A stretch of DNA of 64,000 bases from Lachnospiraceae bacterium (GCA_022796795.1 JAAWJI010000001.1:142410-206409); one strand, 5' to 3'. Positions 1-9,441 are shown, numbered from the stretch's first letter. The notes: generated from the sequence alone by a model not told the origin. Numbers and translations are program-made.

Positions 1-1
1 G

Positions 2-109
2 TTGAGCCGCTTTAAGGGAGACGGCTCAGCGGCCCAAAATATTCCACTGTTCAGAGTATTGCCTTCAGGAAAGACGATTGGAAGTGAGTTTTTCAATTTG
101 CCAGGATGA
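2..109 (+). CDS. Possible 3' end of an upstream gene (partial)
   Basis: One reading frame is open from the left edge of the window to a TGA at 107-109, giving 35 codons with no visible start. The other two forward frames contain stops within this stretch. The stop lies 30 bases before the start of the next gene, which would fit the preceding gene of the same operon. The visible tail has no motif I recognise, so no product is proposed. A 35-codon open frame can arise by chance, so this call is weak. Confidence 0.25.
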   Translation: MSRFKGDGSAAQNIPLFRVLPSGKTIGSEFFNLPG

Positions 110-138
110 CGCGTGGGGAGCGTCAGGAGGAGGAGACT

Positions 139-870
139 ATGGAGAAGGGATTCATTGCAGCAGCTTTTTTTGTACTGGGAATTACAACGGGGATCCTCGT
201 TTACTATGGGGCGGCAGGAGTAAGAGAGAGAAGAAGAAAAAAGAGAGAACTGCAGGAGCGGAGAAGATTTCAGAGGATAGAAGAGCTTCAAAGCGGTCTC
301 ATGGAGGAGAAGCGGGAGGAGCTGGCAAAGATCCGCCATGACTTTAACAATCAGCTGGCCGCAGCCTACCGCTTGATCGAGCAGGGAGAAAGAGATTCGG
401 CCCGGGGGCTCCTGGATCACATGCGGGACCGCATTTCTGCCAACAGGGAATATCAGTATTGCGGAAATGCCATTGTGGATGCGGTGATTATAGAGAAGGA
501 GGCAGTCTGCCGGGAATGGCATATTCCCCTTTCCCTGGAGCTGGAGATTTATGAGGAGCAAAACATTGAACCGGCTCATCTTTGCAGCGTGTTCTCCAAT
601 CTGCTGGATAACGGCATACAGGCGGCAAAGGAATGTGCTCCAAAGAATCGCTATTTGCGGGTGTGGGCTTCCCGGAAAGGGGATTATCTCCATGTCAAGG
701 CGGAGAATCCCATGCCGGAAGGGGCGCAGACATTTCCGGAGAAAGAGAAGCGGTATGGACATGTGATACTGCGGGAGATTGCCAGTATTTATGAGGGAGA
801 ATTCTGGACAAGACAGGAGGAAGGGGTCTATACGGCCTGTATTTCTCTGCTGGCAGTGAAGGAGCATTGA
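139..870 (+). CDS. GHKL-domain sensor histidine kinase (single TM)
   Basis: A 243-residue protein with one membrane segment near residues 4-24, a basic charged helix at 28-62, and the HDFNNQL phospho-acceptor box with His67. It is followed by an ATP-binding N box of the NLLDNGIQAA type. This layout matches the Spo0B/AgrC-like GHKL kinases, which phosphorylate a LytTR-type response regulator. The usual multi-pass sensor region is missing, so signal input must be minimal or come from a partner. I chose ATG 139 because an AGGAGGAGG ribosome site lies just upstream; an in-frame ATG at 106 has no such site. No cognate regulator is visible, although one could lie left of the window. Confidence 0.8.
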   Translation: MEKGFIAAAFFVLGITTGILVYYGAAGVRERRRKKRELQERRRFQRIEELQSGLMEEKREELAKIRHDFNNQLAAAYRLIEQGERDSARGLLDHMRDRISANREYQYCGNAIVDAVIIEKEAVCREWHIPLSLELEIYEEQNIEPAHLCSVFSNLLDNGIQAAKECAPKNRYLRVWASRKGDYLHVKAENPMPEGAQTFPEKEKRYGHVILREIASIYEGEFWTRQEEGVYTACISLLAVKEH

Positions 871-898
871 ACGGGGAAAAAGAGAAGATAGATTTTGG

Positions 899-927
899 TT
901 GCACATCCCGGGGGAAACGTGTAAAAT
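899..927 (+). promoter_or_regulatory. Weak candidate promoter for the aminotransferase
   Basis: A poor -35 (TTGCAC) and a good -10 (TAAAAT) are separated by 17 bases, about 70 bases before the aminotransferase start. The -35 matches the consensus at only three positions, so read-through from the kinase gene is also possible. Confidence 0.33.
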
Positions 928-999
928 ACAGGACAGAGAGCTTTTGACAGGGATACAGAAGCAAAGCAGCTGTACCCAGGGCTCCCAGGGAGGACAATC

Positions 1000-2196
1000 A
1001 TGTTATCAGAGAAATGTTATGAATTGGGGAGTAAAAGCTCCATTATCCGTGAAATATTTGCTTTTGGACAGATGCGAAAAGCTCAGGTAGGCCCAGACCA
1101 GGTGTATGATTTCAGCCTGGGAAATCCCAGTATTCCGGCTCCGCCTTCGGTAAAGCAGGCGGTAATGGAGCTAATGGATACCCCGGCGGAGGAGGTGCAC
1201 GCTTACACGGCTGCCTCCGGGGATCTTCAGGTGAGACGAACCGTGGCAGAGTCCCTGAATCGTCGGTTTTCCGAGGAGTTCACAGAAGAGGGAATTTTTA
1301 TGACCTGCGGGGCCGCTGCCTCCTTAAATATCAGTATCCGCGCTTTGGCCAATGAAGGGGATGAGTTTATTGTCTTTGCTCCATTCTTTCCGGAATATCG
1401 CTGCTGGGTGGAGGGAGCAGGAGCAATTTTAAAGGTATCCAGGCCGGAGGCTTGCGGGTTTCAGATTGATTTTCAGAATCTGGAACAGTTGTTAAGTCCC
1501 AAGACAAAAGCTGTGATTGTGAATTCTCCCAACAATCCTTCCGGTGTGGTGTATTCCGAGGAGACCATCCGGCGTCTGGCCGGAATGTTGGAAAAAAAGT
1601 CGAAGGAGTATGGGAGCCCCATCTACCTGATTACCGATGAGCCTTACCGGGAGATTGTGTATGATGGGATTCAGGTGCCCTTTGTGACCAGATATTATAG
1701 AAATACTATGGTTTGCTACTCTTACAGCAAATCCTTGTCCCTGCCGGGAGAACGGATCGGCTATATTGCGGTACCAGGGCGGGTTCAGGATTATAAGCGG
1801 CTCATGGCGGCCATAGGGGGAGCTGCCCGGATGCTGGGCTTTGTGTGCGCTCCCAGCCTGTTTCAGCAGGTGGTTGGCCGGTGCGTGGAGGAGACCGGGG
1901 ACATAAACGCCTACAAGCGGAACCGGGATCTTCTTTATGAAGGCCTTACCAGGCTTGGATATACCTGTGTGAAGCCCCAGGGAGCTTTCTACCTTTTTGT
2001 GCAGTCTTTGGAGGAGGATGCCTATGCCTTTTGCCAGCGGGCAAAGAACTATGATCTTCTGCTGGTGCCCAGCGATGATTTCGGCTGCCCGGGCTATGTG
2101 CGCATTGCCTACTGCGTGGCGGAAAAGACCATTGTAGGCGCCATGCCAGCCTTTGAAAAGCTGGCAAAGGAGTATAAGCAGGGACAGCTGTGTTAG
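1000..2196 (+). CDS. PLP-dependent aminotransferase, class I/II (aspartate aminotransferase-like)
   Basis: A 398-residue fold-type I aminotransferase. Visible family marks are NSPNNPSG at 175-182, the aspartate that contacts the pyridine nitrogen in ITDEPY (Asp213), the catalytic lysine in SYSKS (Lys244), and a C-terminal arginine in GYVRIAY that binds the substrate carboxylate. Enzymes of this type move amino groups between an amino acid and a 2-oxo acid in the cytoplasm. The substrate cannot be fixed from sequence; aspartate/2-oxoglutarate is the default for the subgroup. An AGGGAGGA ribosome site precedes the ATG. The gene is followed by sfsA on the same strand. Confidence 0.9.
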   Translation: MLSEKCYELGSKSSIIREIFAFGQMRKAQVGPDQVYDFSLGNPSIPAPPSVKQAVMELMDTPAEEVHAYTAASGDLQVRRTVAESLNRRFSEEFTEEGIFMTCGAAASLNISIRALANEGDEFIVFAPFFPEYRCWVEGAGAILKVSRPEACGFQIDFQNLEQLLSPKTKAVIVNSPNNPSGVVYSEETIRRLAGMLEKKSKEYGSPIYLITDEPYREIVYDGIQVPFVTRYYRNTMVCYSYSKSLSLPGERIGYIAVPGRVQDYKRLMAAIGGAARMLGFVCAPSLFQQVVGRCVEETGDINAYKRNRDLLYEGLTRLGYTCVKPQGAFYLFVQSLEEDAYAFCQRAKNYDLLLVPSDDFGCPGYVRIAYCVAEKTIVGAMPAFEKLAKEYKQGQLC

Positions 2197-2290
2197 GGAA
2201 AGGAAAGCATGGGGGTGGCTTTTTTATGGAACCGTGTGCTGGAAGGCGTATGAGGAGCCGTCTGGTGAGAGTAACAGGAGGAAGGGATTT

Positions 2291-3076
2291 GTGAGGTACG
2301 AGCATATAGAGCCTGCCGTATTTCTGGAACGGCCCAACCGGTTTATCGCCTGGGTTCGGACAGAACGGGGAAAAGAGATCTGTCATGTGAAAAATACCGG
2401 CCGTTGCCGGGAGCTGCTGCTCCCGGGCACGGCCTTATTTGTGGAGCGCAATGAGAATCCCAAGAGGAAAACACCTTTGGATTTAATAGCGGTGAAAAAA
2501 GGACAGCGGCTTATCAATATGGATTCCCAGGCTCCCAATCAGGTGGTGGAGGAGTGGCTTAGAGCGCACAGGGAGGATGAGACCTTGCTGGAGAACCTTG
2601 GTTTCTCCCGGGCGCAGAAACAGGAGGGGGTCCTGGAAGGCCAGGGAGGAGCTAACGGGCTGGAAGGGCAGCCAGGGAGAGAGACAGAAGGACTGCGGAT
2701 TCGGCAGGAGTATTCCTATGGGGATTCCCGGTTTGATTTCTTCCTGCAAAGAGGAGAGGAAAAGCTTCTCATGGAGGTGAAGGGTGTGACCCTGGAGGAA
2801 AACGGAATCGTCCGGTTTCCCGATGCGCCTACGGAGCGGGGGGTAAAGCATATTCGGGAGCTTACCGCCGGCCTGCAGGCAGGGTATAAGGCCTGTCTCT
2901 TTTTTGTGATCCAGATGAAGAATGTGGAGTATATGGAGCCCAACGACAAGACTCACCCCGCTTTTGGGGAAGCGCTGCGGGAGGCGCATAGGGCCGGAGT
3001 TCGGGTATTGGCCTATGACTGCCGGGTGGAAAGGAATTTGCTTGTCCTGGAGGATCCGGTGCCAGTGCGACTGTGA
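2291..3076 (+). CDS. sfsA: DNA/RNA nuclease SfsA family protein
   Basis: A 261-residue SfsA homologue. Family blocks seen in order are FLERPNRF, HVKNTGRC, a PNQVV stretch, DSRFDF, MEVKGVTLE and FPDAPTERG, then FFVIQM. SfsA was first described as a sugar-fermentation stimulation protein and carries a nuclease-like core; its exact role is still uncertain. The start is taken as GTG 2291, because AGGAGGA lies 7 bases upstream and the family alignment begins there; an in-frame ATG at 2153 overlaps the previous gene. Residues 106-134 form a glycine- and glutamate-rich insertion, which makes the protein about 25 residues longer than typical members. Confidence 0.88.
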   Translation: MRYEHIEPAVFLERPNRFIAWVRTERGKEICHVKNTGRCRELLLPGTALFVERNENPKRKTPLDLIAVKKGQRLINMDSQAPNQVVEEWLRAHREDETLLENLGFSRAQKQEGVLEGQGGANGLEGQPGRETEGLRIRQEYSYGDSRFDFFLQRGEEKLLMEVKGVTLEENGIVRFPDAPTERGVKHIRELTAGLQAGYKACLFFVIQMKNVEYMEPNDKTHPAFGEALREAHRAGVRVLAYDCRVERNLLVLEDPVPVRL

Positions 3077-3272
3077 GAACTATTTCCATACAGGAAGGGG
3101 CTTTCCCGAATTTTAGACGACTTTCACAAAAATTCTTAAAATTTCCGTAGCTGGTGATTAAGAAATCCGTAATTTTGTAGAATTCTCCAAGAACATATGT
3201 TAGACTAATAGAATCATGTAAGAGATCCTAAAGGATCCATGTATCAGAGCAGAAAATAGGAGTAAACTAGAT

Positions 3273-4340
3273 ATGGAGTGGACGAAGATCCCAGAGCCGC
3301 TGCTTCTCTGGTATGACGCTAATGCACGGGTTCTTCCCTGGCGGCAGGAGCCCACGCCTTACCGGGTATGGGTGTCTGAGATCATGCTGCAGCAGACCAG
3401 AGTGGAGGCGGTAAAACCGTATTTCGCCCGGTTTCTTCAGGAGCTTCCCGGGATATCGGACCTGGCGGAGGCCTCGGAGGATCAGATTTTGAAGCTTTGG
3501 GAGGGCTTAGGCTATTACAGCCGGGTGCGCAATATGCAGAAGGCCGCCCAGGTAATTGCAGAGAAGTATGGGGGAGAAATGCCGGCGGATTATGACAAAA
3601 TCCGGGCGCTGCCGGGAATCGGAAGCTATACGGCAGGAGCTATTGCCTCCATTGCTTTTCAGATTCCCAAGCCTGCGGTGGACGGCAACGTTCTGCGGGT
3701 GCTCTCCCGCCTGCTGGCAAGCTATGAGGATATTTTGAAGCAGTCGGTAAAGCGCCGCATGGAGGAGCAGGTGGAGCGGATCATTCCCCGGGAGAGACCA
3801 GGGGATTTTAACCAGTCCCTTATTGAGCTGGGGGCCCTGGTGTGCGTGCCAAACGGCGCGCCTAAATGCCAGAGCTGTCCCCTGTCCGGCCTGTGTGAGG
3901 CCAGGAAGAAGGGGATCCAGCTGGAGCTGCCCAAAAAGACTCCGCCAAAGGCCCGGAAACAGGAGAAGCGCACGGTTTTGGCGCTGGTGTCAGACAACAA
4001 GATTGTGCTTCGGAAAAGGCCGCCTAAGGGGCTTCTAGCGGGCTTGTATGAGCTTCCTAATGAAAAGGGAACCTGGACAGAGGAGCAGGCTGTTTCCTAT
4101 GTGCGAAGCCAGGGGCTGTCTCCTCTTCGGATCCGACGGCTGGGGGAGGCAAAGCACATTTTCAGCCATGTGGAGTGGCAGATGTGCGGATATCTGGTGC
4201 GCATTGAGGAGCCGGAAATGAACGAGTCTCTTAAGCCGGAGGAGGGATTGGTGTTTGTGGAGAAAGAGGAGATGGAGCGCAGGTATTCCATCCCGTCGGC
4301 CTTTGAGTATTACGTGAATTATCTAAAAGAAACTCTGTGA
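3273..4340 (+). CDS. mutY: A/G-specific adenine glycosylase MutY
   Basis: A 355-residue base-excision repair enzyme that removes adenine mispaired with 8-oxoguanine. The catalytic glutamate in SEIMLQQT (Glu36), the helix-hairpin-helix LPGIGSYTAG (113-122) and the aspartate of VDGNV (Asp137) are present. The iron-sulfur cluster ligands are Cys191, Cys199, Cys202 and Cys208; the first gap is 7 residues rather than the common 6. A C-terminal NUDIX-like domain with the FSHVEW motif recognises 8-oxoguanine. The gene follows a 196-base gap after sfsA, and a GGAG site sits just before the ATG. Confidence 0.95.
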   Translation: MEWTKIPEPLLLWYDANARVLPWRQEPTPYRVWVSEIMLQQTRVEAVKPYFARFLQELPGISDLAEASEDQILKLWEGLGYYSRVRNMQKAAQVIAEKYGGEMPADYDKIRALPGIGSYTAGAIASIAFQIPKPAVDGNVLRVLSRLLASYEDILKQSVKRRMEEQVERIIPRERPGDFNQSLIELGALVCVPNGAPKCQSCPLSGLCEARKKGIQLELPKKTPPKARKQEKRTVLALVSDNKIVLRKRPPKGLLAGLYELPNEKGTWTEEQAVSYVRSQGLSPLRIRRLGEAKHIFSHVEWQMCGYLVRIEEPEMNESLKPEEGLVFVEKEEMERRYSIPSAFEYYVNYLKETL

Positions 4341-4394
4341 GAGGGCGAAGGGAACGCAAGGTCCTTACAGGGAAGAAGATAGAAGGAGAAAAGC

Positions 4395-5540
4395 ATGGAT
4401 GTGATTGTAATCGGCGCCGGCATTGCCGGAGCGGTGGCGGCCAGATGTCTGGCGGAGGAGCAGGGAAAGCAGGTGCTGGTGCTGGAAAAAAAGGAGCATG
4501 TGGGCGGAAACTGCTATGATGAGAAGGATGCCTATGGAATCTTGATTCATAAATACGGGCCTCATATTTTTCATACCAATGACCAGCAGGTGTATGACTG
4601 GCTGTCCCGGTTTACAGAATGGTATGCCTTTGGACATGAGGTGGTAGCACGGGTGGGAGACCGGCTGCTTCCGGTGCCTTTTAACCTGAATACCCTGAAG
4701 CAGGTGTATGGAGAGGAAAAGGGGGAGGAGCTGACCGAAAAGCTGGTAAACGCCTACGGCATGGGAAGCCGTGTGCCGATCCTCAAGCTTCGTCAGTCCC
4801 AGGATCCGGAGATCCAGGGGATTGCGGATTTTGTATATGAAAATATTTTCCTTCGCTATACCATGAAGCAGTGGGGGCAAAAGCCAGAGGAAATCGATCC
4901 TGGGGTGACAGGCCGTGTGCCGGTGGTGATTTCCTATGACAACCGGTATTTCGGGGATCCCTACCAGGGTATGCCTCTGACAGGATACACGCCTATGTTC
5001 CAGAAAATTCTGGATCATCCCAATATTACAGTGAAAACAGGTACGGAAGCCTCTAAGCTTTTGGAGATCAGGCCGGGAGAGACTCAGGTTCTGCTGGAGG
5101 GCCGTCCCTTCTTTGGCGCCGTGATCTATACGGGACCTGTGGATGAGCTTTTTGACTGCTGCTATGGGAGATTGCCCTACCGGAGTCTGCGGTTTGATTT
5201 TGAGCACTATGATCAGCCGGATTATCAGGGACACAGCGTGGTCAATTATACGGTCAGTGAGGAGTTTACCCGGATTACGGAGTTTAAGTATTTGACCGGG
5301 CAGCAGGCGGAGGATACCACCATTGTAAAGGAATATCCCTTTGCATACACAGGGGCGGAAGGGGAAATTCCCTACTATGCCATTCAGAATCCGGAAAACC
5401 AGGCCCTCTATGAGCGATATGCGGCCCTGGCGGAGGGGATTTCCAATTTCCATTTGCTGGGACGCCTGGCAGAGTATAAGTATTACAATATGGACGCTAT
5501 AGCCGCCCGGGCCCTGAAGCTTGCCAGAGGTCTGACCTGA
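4395..5540 (+). CDS. glf: UDP-galactopyranose mutase
   Basis: A 381-residue flavoenzyme that converts UDP-galactopyranose to UDP-galactofuranose for cell-surface glycans. The N-terminal FAD motif GAGIAGAV, the EKKEHVGGNCYD block and YGPHIFHT are typical of Glf, as is the C-terminal LGRLAEYKYYNMD segment that closes over the flavin. Length is normal for bacterial Glf (about 370-390). It lies upstream of a GT2 glycosyltransferase on the same strand, separated by 123 bases, so the two probably feed one galactofuranose-containing polymer. The start has an AAGGAG ribosome site. Confidence 0.95.
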   Translation: MDVIVIGAGIAGAVAARCLAEEQGKQVLVLEKKEHVGGNCYDEKDAYGILIHKYGPHIFHTNDQQVYDWLSRFTEWYAFGHEVVARVGDRLLPVPFNLNTLKQVYGEEKGEELTEKLVNAYGMGSRVPILKLRQSQDPEIQGIADFVYENIFLRYTMKQWGQKPEEIDPGVTGRVPVVISYDNRYFGDPYQGMPLTGYTPMFQKILDHPNITVKTGTEASKLLEIRPGETQVLLEGRPFFGAVIYTGPVDELFDCCYGRLPYRSLRFDFEHYDQPDYQGHSVVNYTVSEEFTRITEFKYLTGQQAEDTTIVKEYPFAYTGAEGEIPYYAIQNPENQALYERYAALAEGISNFHLLGRLAEYKYYNMDAIAARALKLARGLT

Positions 5541-5663
5541 GCGGAAAAACAGATGACCCGGGGCAGGATACGTCTGCAGGCCGGGAAAAGATGGGGAGCG
5601 CCCCGGCAGGAAAAATGGGGAGCGCCTCATGACAGAAAACAGAGACAGAAATGAGGAGAAAAA

Positions 5664-6689
5664 ATGAAACTGCTATCAGTTGCGATTCCATGCTACAATT
5701 CACAGGACTATATGGAGAACTGTATTGAGTCCCTGCTTCCGGGCGGCGATGAGGTGGAGATTATCATTGTGGACGATGGTTCCAAGGATGGGACAGGAGC
5801 CATTGCAGACGAGTACGCGGCCCGTTATCCGGGCATTGTAAAGGCGATCCACCAGGAGAACGGCGGCCACGGAGAGGCGGTGAATACAGGCCTTCGAAAC
5901 GCCACAGGACTGTATTTTAAGGTGGTGGACAGTGACGACTGGGTAAACGCAGAGGCCTACAGGGAGATTTTGGAGACCCTTCAGGATCTGGCCGGAGGAC
6001 CTCAGATGGTGGATATGTTCATCAGCAACTTTGTCTATGAAAAGGAAGGTCAGAAGCGCAAGAAGGTGATGCGCTACAGCAGCGCCTTTCCACAAAAGCA
6101 GGTCTTTACCTGGGACGACGTGCGCTTTTTGCACAAGGGTCAATATATCCTCATGCATTCTGTGATTTACCGAACCAAGCTTCTGCGGGAATGTAATCTG
6201 GAGCTGCCTGCCCACACCTTTTATGTGGATAATATTTTCGTGTATTATCCCCTGCCCTATGTGAAAACCCTGTATTATCTGGATGTGAATTTCTACCGCT
6301 ACTATATTGGCCGGGAGGATCAGTCTGTCAACGAGCAGGTGATGATCGGTCGTCTGGATCAGCAGCTGAAGGTAAACAAGCTTATGATCGACTACTATAA
6401 GCTGTCGGATAAAAAGCAGATCCCCAGCCGGAAGCTGCGCCATTATATGAAAAATGATCTGGAGATCATCATGGTGGTTTCCTCCATCATTGCTATACGT
6501 TCCGGGGACAAGGAAAACCTGCAGAAGAAATATGAGCTGTGGAAATATTTGAAAAAGAAGGATCCCAAGGTGTATTATGAGCTGAAATGGGGCGTGTTGG
6601 GCCGGACCATGAACCTGCCGGGCCGGGGCGGTCGGAAGATTTCCGTGATGGCGTATAAATTGGCCCAGAGGTTTGTGGGATTTAATTAG
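5664..6689 (+). CDS. Glycosyltransferase family 2
   Basis: A 341-residue GT-A fold transferase. The nucleotide-binding start (VAIPCYNS), the IIVDDGSKDGT block and the DSDDW metal-binding motif are clear. Such enzymes move a sugar from a nucleotide donor to a growing glycan at the cytoplasmic membrane face. A basic C-terminal region without obvious membrane helices suggests peripheral membrane association. With glf directly upstream, UDP-galactofuranose is a plausible donor, but this is inference. A strong terminator closes the pair. Confidence 0.88.
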   Translation: MKLLSVAIPCYNSQDYMENCIESLLPGGDEVEIIIVDDGSKDGTGAIADEYAARYPGIVKAIHQENGGHGEAVNTGLRNATGLYFKVVDSDDWVNAEAYREILETLQDLAGGPQMVDMFISNFVYEKEGQKRKKVMRYSSAFPQKQVFTWDDVRFLHKGQYILMHSVIYRTKLLRECNLELPAHTFYVDNIFVYYPLPYVKTLYYLDVNFYRYYIGREDQSVNEQVMIGRLDQQLKVNKLMIDYYKLSDKKQIPSRKLRHYMKNDLEIIMVVSSIIAIRSGDKENLQKKYELWKYLKKKDPKVYYELKWGVLGRTMNLPGRGGRKISVMAYKLAQRFVGFN

Positions 6690-6718
6690 GTTTTTAAAAT
6701 ATTGGAACATGAGAAAAA

Positions 6719-6762
6719 GGAAAGCTGATATCCGTCCAAAAGACGTGATGTCAGCTTTTTCG
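6719..6762 (+). terminator. Rho-independent terminator after the glf-GT2 pair
   Basis: An AAAGCTGA arm (6721-6728) pairs with TCAGCTTT, with extra GTC/GAC pairing inside the loop, and runs straight into a T tract ending near 6760. It separates the glycan pair from the transporter locus. Confidence 0.8.
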
Positions 6763-6859
6763 TTGATTTCTACAAATTAACCGTTGAAAAAGATAAAATT
6801 TAGAAAAATATTTACAAAAACAGAGAGGATTAATCACTTTTCTATACAAATAAAACATG

Positions 6860-6865
6860 TATAAT
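6860..6865 (+). promoter_or_regulatory. Candidate -10 element of the transporter operon
   Basis: A perfect TATAAT lies about 80 bases before the permease start in an AT-rich leader. No acceptable -35 is found 16-18 bases upstream. That would fit a promoter that needs an activator such as the YesN-type regulator encoded in this locus, but activation is inference. Confidence 0.4.
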
Positions 6866-6944
6866 GTAAAGCAAACCTATATTTTATGCAATATGTATAA
6901 AACAGAGGATGAATTACAGCATTGAGATAGGAGGAGTGATACAA

Positions 6945-7937
6945 ATGGAAACATCTACGGCGAAGAAAAAACAGGATCCTGCATTTTGGCGAGTGATTCA
7001 TGTAATCAATGCGGACTATAACATTCTCTACGTATTGATCGGCCTGATTCTCATTTTGATACTGACAGAGGGGAAGACTTTTTTGTCTGCCACCAACATT
7101 TTCAATGTGCTGCGGCAGGTTTCCATGGTATCCATTTTAACGGTAGGTATGTTTTTTACCATGGTAGGCGGAGGAATCGACTTGTCTGCAGGGGCTACCG
7201 TGGGCTTTGTGGGCATCTTTTTTTCAGATCTGATCGTGAATAAGGGGGTGAACCCCTATGCGGCCATTGTATTGGGGATTCTGGTAGGCGCCCTGATTGG
7301 TTTGATTAATGGGGTTCTGGTGACCTATGTGAACCTGATTCCCTTTATCGCTACGGTGGGAACCATGTCTGTGGCCCAGGGGCTTGGACTATTATGGACA
7401 AATTCTTATCCTGTTTTGGACTTGCCTGAAAGCATTGAATTCATCGGACGGGGCTGGCTGTTTGGGATTCCCTTTCCCCTGTACCTTGTATTGCTGGTGT
7501 ATATTGTTGCCATTATCATTACGGAGAAGACCAAATACGGCAGATTTCTCTTTGCCACAGGGGGAAACATGGAGGCTGCTTATCTGTCCGGCATTAACGT
7601 AAAGGCAGTGTGTCTGATCAGCTATGTGGTGTGCTCGGCGCTGGTGGCGGTTTCTTCCATAATTCTGTGCGGACGGCTGGACTCGGCTCAGCCGGCGAAT
7701 GGAGCCAACTGGGGATTTGACGCCATTACCGCCTGCGTGCTGGGCGGTACCTCTATGGTAGGCGGAAAGGGAAAGATTGCAGGTGCGTTTTTGGGAGCCC
7801 TGTTTGTAGGCATGCTTGCAAATGGAATGACGCTTTTAAATATTAATTCCAATGTACAGACCATTGTGAAAGGGATTGTTTTAGTGATCGCAGTGGGAAT
7901 TGATACCTATCGGAACAAGAAACTCAACCGGACCTGA
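6945..7937 (+). CDS. Ribose-type sugar ABC transporter permease (RbsC family)
   Basis: A 330-residue, very hydrophobic inner-membrane protein of the BPD_transp_2 type used by ribose, xylose and galactoside importers. Typical pieces are the helix ending VGGGIDLSAGATVG, the GGNMEAAYLSGI block and CVLGGTSMVGGKG near the C-terminus. It should form the membrane channel with the ATPase encoded 10 bases downstream. ATG 6945 is preferred over 6909 because ATAGGAGGAG lies upstream of it. This is the first gene of a permease, ATPase, binding-protein operon. Confidence 0.92.
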   Translation: METSTAKKKQDPAFWRVIHVINADYNILYVLIGLILILILTEGKTFLSATNIFNVLRQVSMVSILTVGMFFTMVGGGIDLSAGATVGFVGIFFSDLIVNKGVNPYAAIVLGILVGALIGLINGVLVTYVNLIPFIATVGTMSVAQGLGLLWTNSYPVLDLPESIEFIGRGWLFGIPFPLYLVLLVYIVAIIITEKTKYGRFLFATGGNMEAAYLSGINVKAVCLISYVVCSALVAVSSIILCGRLDSAQPANGANWGFDAITACVLGGTSMVGGKGKIAGAFLGALFVGMLANGMTLLNINSNVQTIVKGIVLVIAVGIDTYRNKKLNRT

Positions 7938-7947
7938 GGTGTGATTT

Positions 7948-9441
7948 ATGACAGAGACGATTCTGAAAATAGAACATGTGACAAAGCGCTTTCCCGGCGT
8001 GGTTGCTCTGAAGGATGTAAGCTTTGAGGTTTACAGGGGAGAGGTCCACGCTCTTGTGGGGGAAAACGGGGCGGGAAAATCCACCCTGATCAAGATTCTC
8101 TCAGGAGTCAATTCTCTGGAGGAGGGAGCGCTGTACCTGTCGGGGCGGCAGGTGAAATTTGCAAAGCCAGTGGAGGCCATTGAGAAGGGAATATCCGTGG
8201 TACATCAGGAGATAAAGCTGGTGAATACCCTTTCGGTAGCGGAAAACATTTTTATTGGCAGGCCCCCTATGAATCGGTTCGGCATGCTGAACCGGAGGCA
8301 GATGAACCGGGAAGCCAGAGCGCTTCTTGACAGGATTGGAGCGGATATTATTGATGAGAAAACCATTGTGAGCCGCCTGTCCATTGCGGAGCAGCAGATG
8401 GTGGAAATCTGCAAGGCCCTGTCCTATGAGTCGGAAATTATTATTATGGACGAGCCCTCGGCTACCCTGACCAACAAGGAGCTGACGCTGCTGTTTCAGA
8501 CACTGGAAAAACTGAAAGCCATGGGAATTACAGTCATCTATATCTCCCATCGGCTGGAGGAAATCTTTGCTATTGCAGACCGATTTACAGTTTTACGGGA
8601 CGGGCAGCACATTCATACAGGAAATGTGGCGGAGGTGGACAGACAGAGACTCATTTCCATGATGGTGGGACGGGAGCTGGAAAACGAGTACCCCAAGGAG
8701 CTGATGCCCAGGGGAGAGCCCATTTTGCAGGTGTCTCATCTGAATCGTCCGGGAGTGCTGAAGGACATAAGCTTTACCCTGTACAAAGGGGAAGTGCTGG
8801 GCTTTGCCGGTTTGGTGGGCTCCGGCAGGACAGAGCTTGCCCGCACCATATTCGGCGCGGATTATCACAGCGGCATTACCGGGGAGATCCGGGTGAAGGG
8901 GATGAAGGCAGAGATACACAAGGTACGTCATGCAACAAATCAGGGTATTGCCCTGATTCCTGAGGATCGGAAAACCCAGGGGCTTGTGCTGGATATGGGG
9001 GTAAAGGAAAATGTGAGCATGGCCCATATTACCCGCATCATGAAACATGGATTTCTGAATAAGGCGGAGGAAGTGAAGCTGGCCAGGGAATACATAGAGG
9101 CCCTTCGCATTGCCACTCCGGATGAAAACAGGCAGGTGCGTAATCTCTCCGGGGGAAATCAGCAGAAGGTGGTAATCGCTAAATGGCTGGCAGCAGACTC
9201 GGAGATTCTGATCCTGGATGAACCTACCCGAGGCGTTGACGTGGGGGCCAAGGCGGAGATCTATAAGCTTCTCAATACCTTTGTGAAGGCAGGCAAGGCG
9301 GTAATTATGATTTCCTCGGAAATGCCGGAGATTATCGGCATGTGCGACCGGGTGCTGGTATTTCGGGACGGAGAGATCATGGGAGAGTTTTCCCGGGATG
9401 AGGTAACGCAGGAGAAGATTCTGGACGTAGCCATTCAATAA
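7948..9441 (+). CDS. Sugar ABC transporter ATP-binding protein (RbsA/MglA family)
   Basis: A 497-residue double ATPase. The first half has Walker A GENGAGKST, an LSIAEQQMVEI signature and Walker B IIIMDEPSATL. The second half has the degenerate Walker A GLVGSGRTE that is normal for this family, the signature LSGGNQQKVVIAK and LILDEPTRGVD. It powers uptake of a monosaccharide-sized ligand together with the upstream permease and downstream lipoprotein. Gene order and length match ribose-type importers. Confidence 0.95.
   Translation: MTETILKIEHVTKRFPGVVALKDVSFEVYRGEVHALVGENGAGKSTLIKILSGVNSLEEGALYLSGRQVKFAKPVEAIEKGISVVHQEIKLVNTLSVAENIFIGRPPMNRFGMLNRRQMNREARALLDRIGADIIDEKTIVSRLSIAEQQMVEICKALSYESEIIIMDEPSATLTNKELTLLFQTLEKLKAMGITVIYISHRLEEIFAIADRFTVLRDGQHIHTGNVAEVDRQRLISMMVGRELENEYPKELMPRGEPILQVSHLNRPGVLKDISFTLYKGEVLGFAGLVGSGRTELARTIFGADYHSGITGEIRVKGMKAEIHKVRHATNQGIALIPEDRKTQGLVLDMGVKENVSMAHITRIMKHGFLNKAEEVKLAREYIEALRIATPDENRQVRNLSGGNQQKVVIAKWLAADSEILILDEPTRGVDVGAKAEIYKLLNTFVKAGKAVIMISSEMPEIIGMCDRVLVFRDGEIMGEFSRDEVTQEKILDVAIQ

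Noticed and set aside
3..28. Hairpin TGAGCCG/CGGCTCA at the left edge
   Set aside because: The stem is 7 bases with a 12-base loop and no T tract follows, so it is not a convincing terminator.
5585..5628. Direct repeat ATGGGGAGCGCC before the GT2 gene
   Set aside because: There are only two short copies and no sign of an operator or mobile element.
4365..5630. 421-codon open frame on the minus strand
   Set aside because: It lies opposite glf, which has clear family motifs; the antisense frame has no motif and no ribosome site.
5700..6710. 336-codon open frame on the minus strand
   Set aside because: It mirrors the GT2 gene at 5664-6689 and runs across its terminator region; its composition is typical of an antisense shadow.
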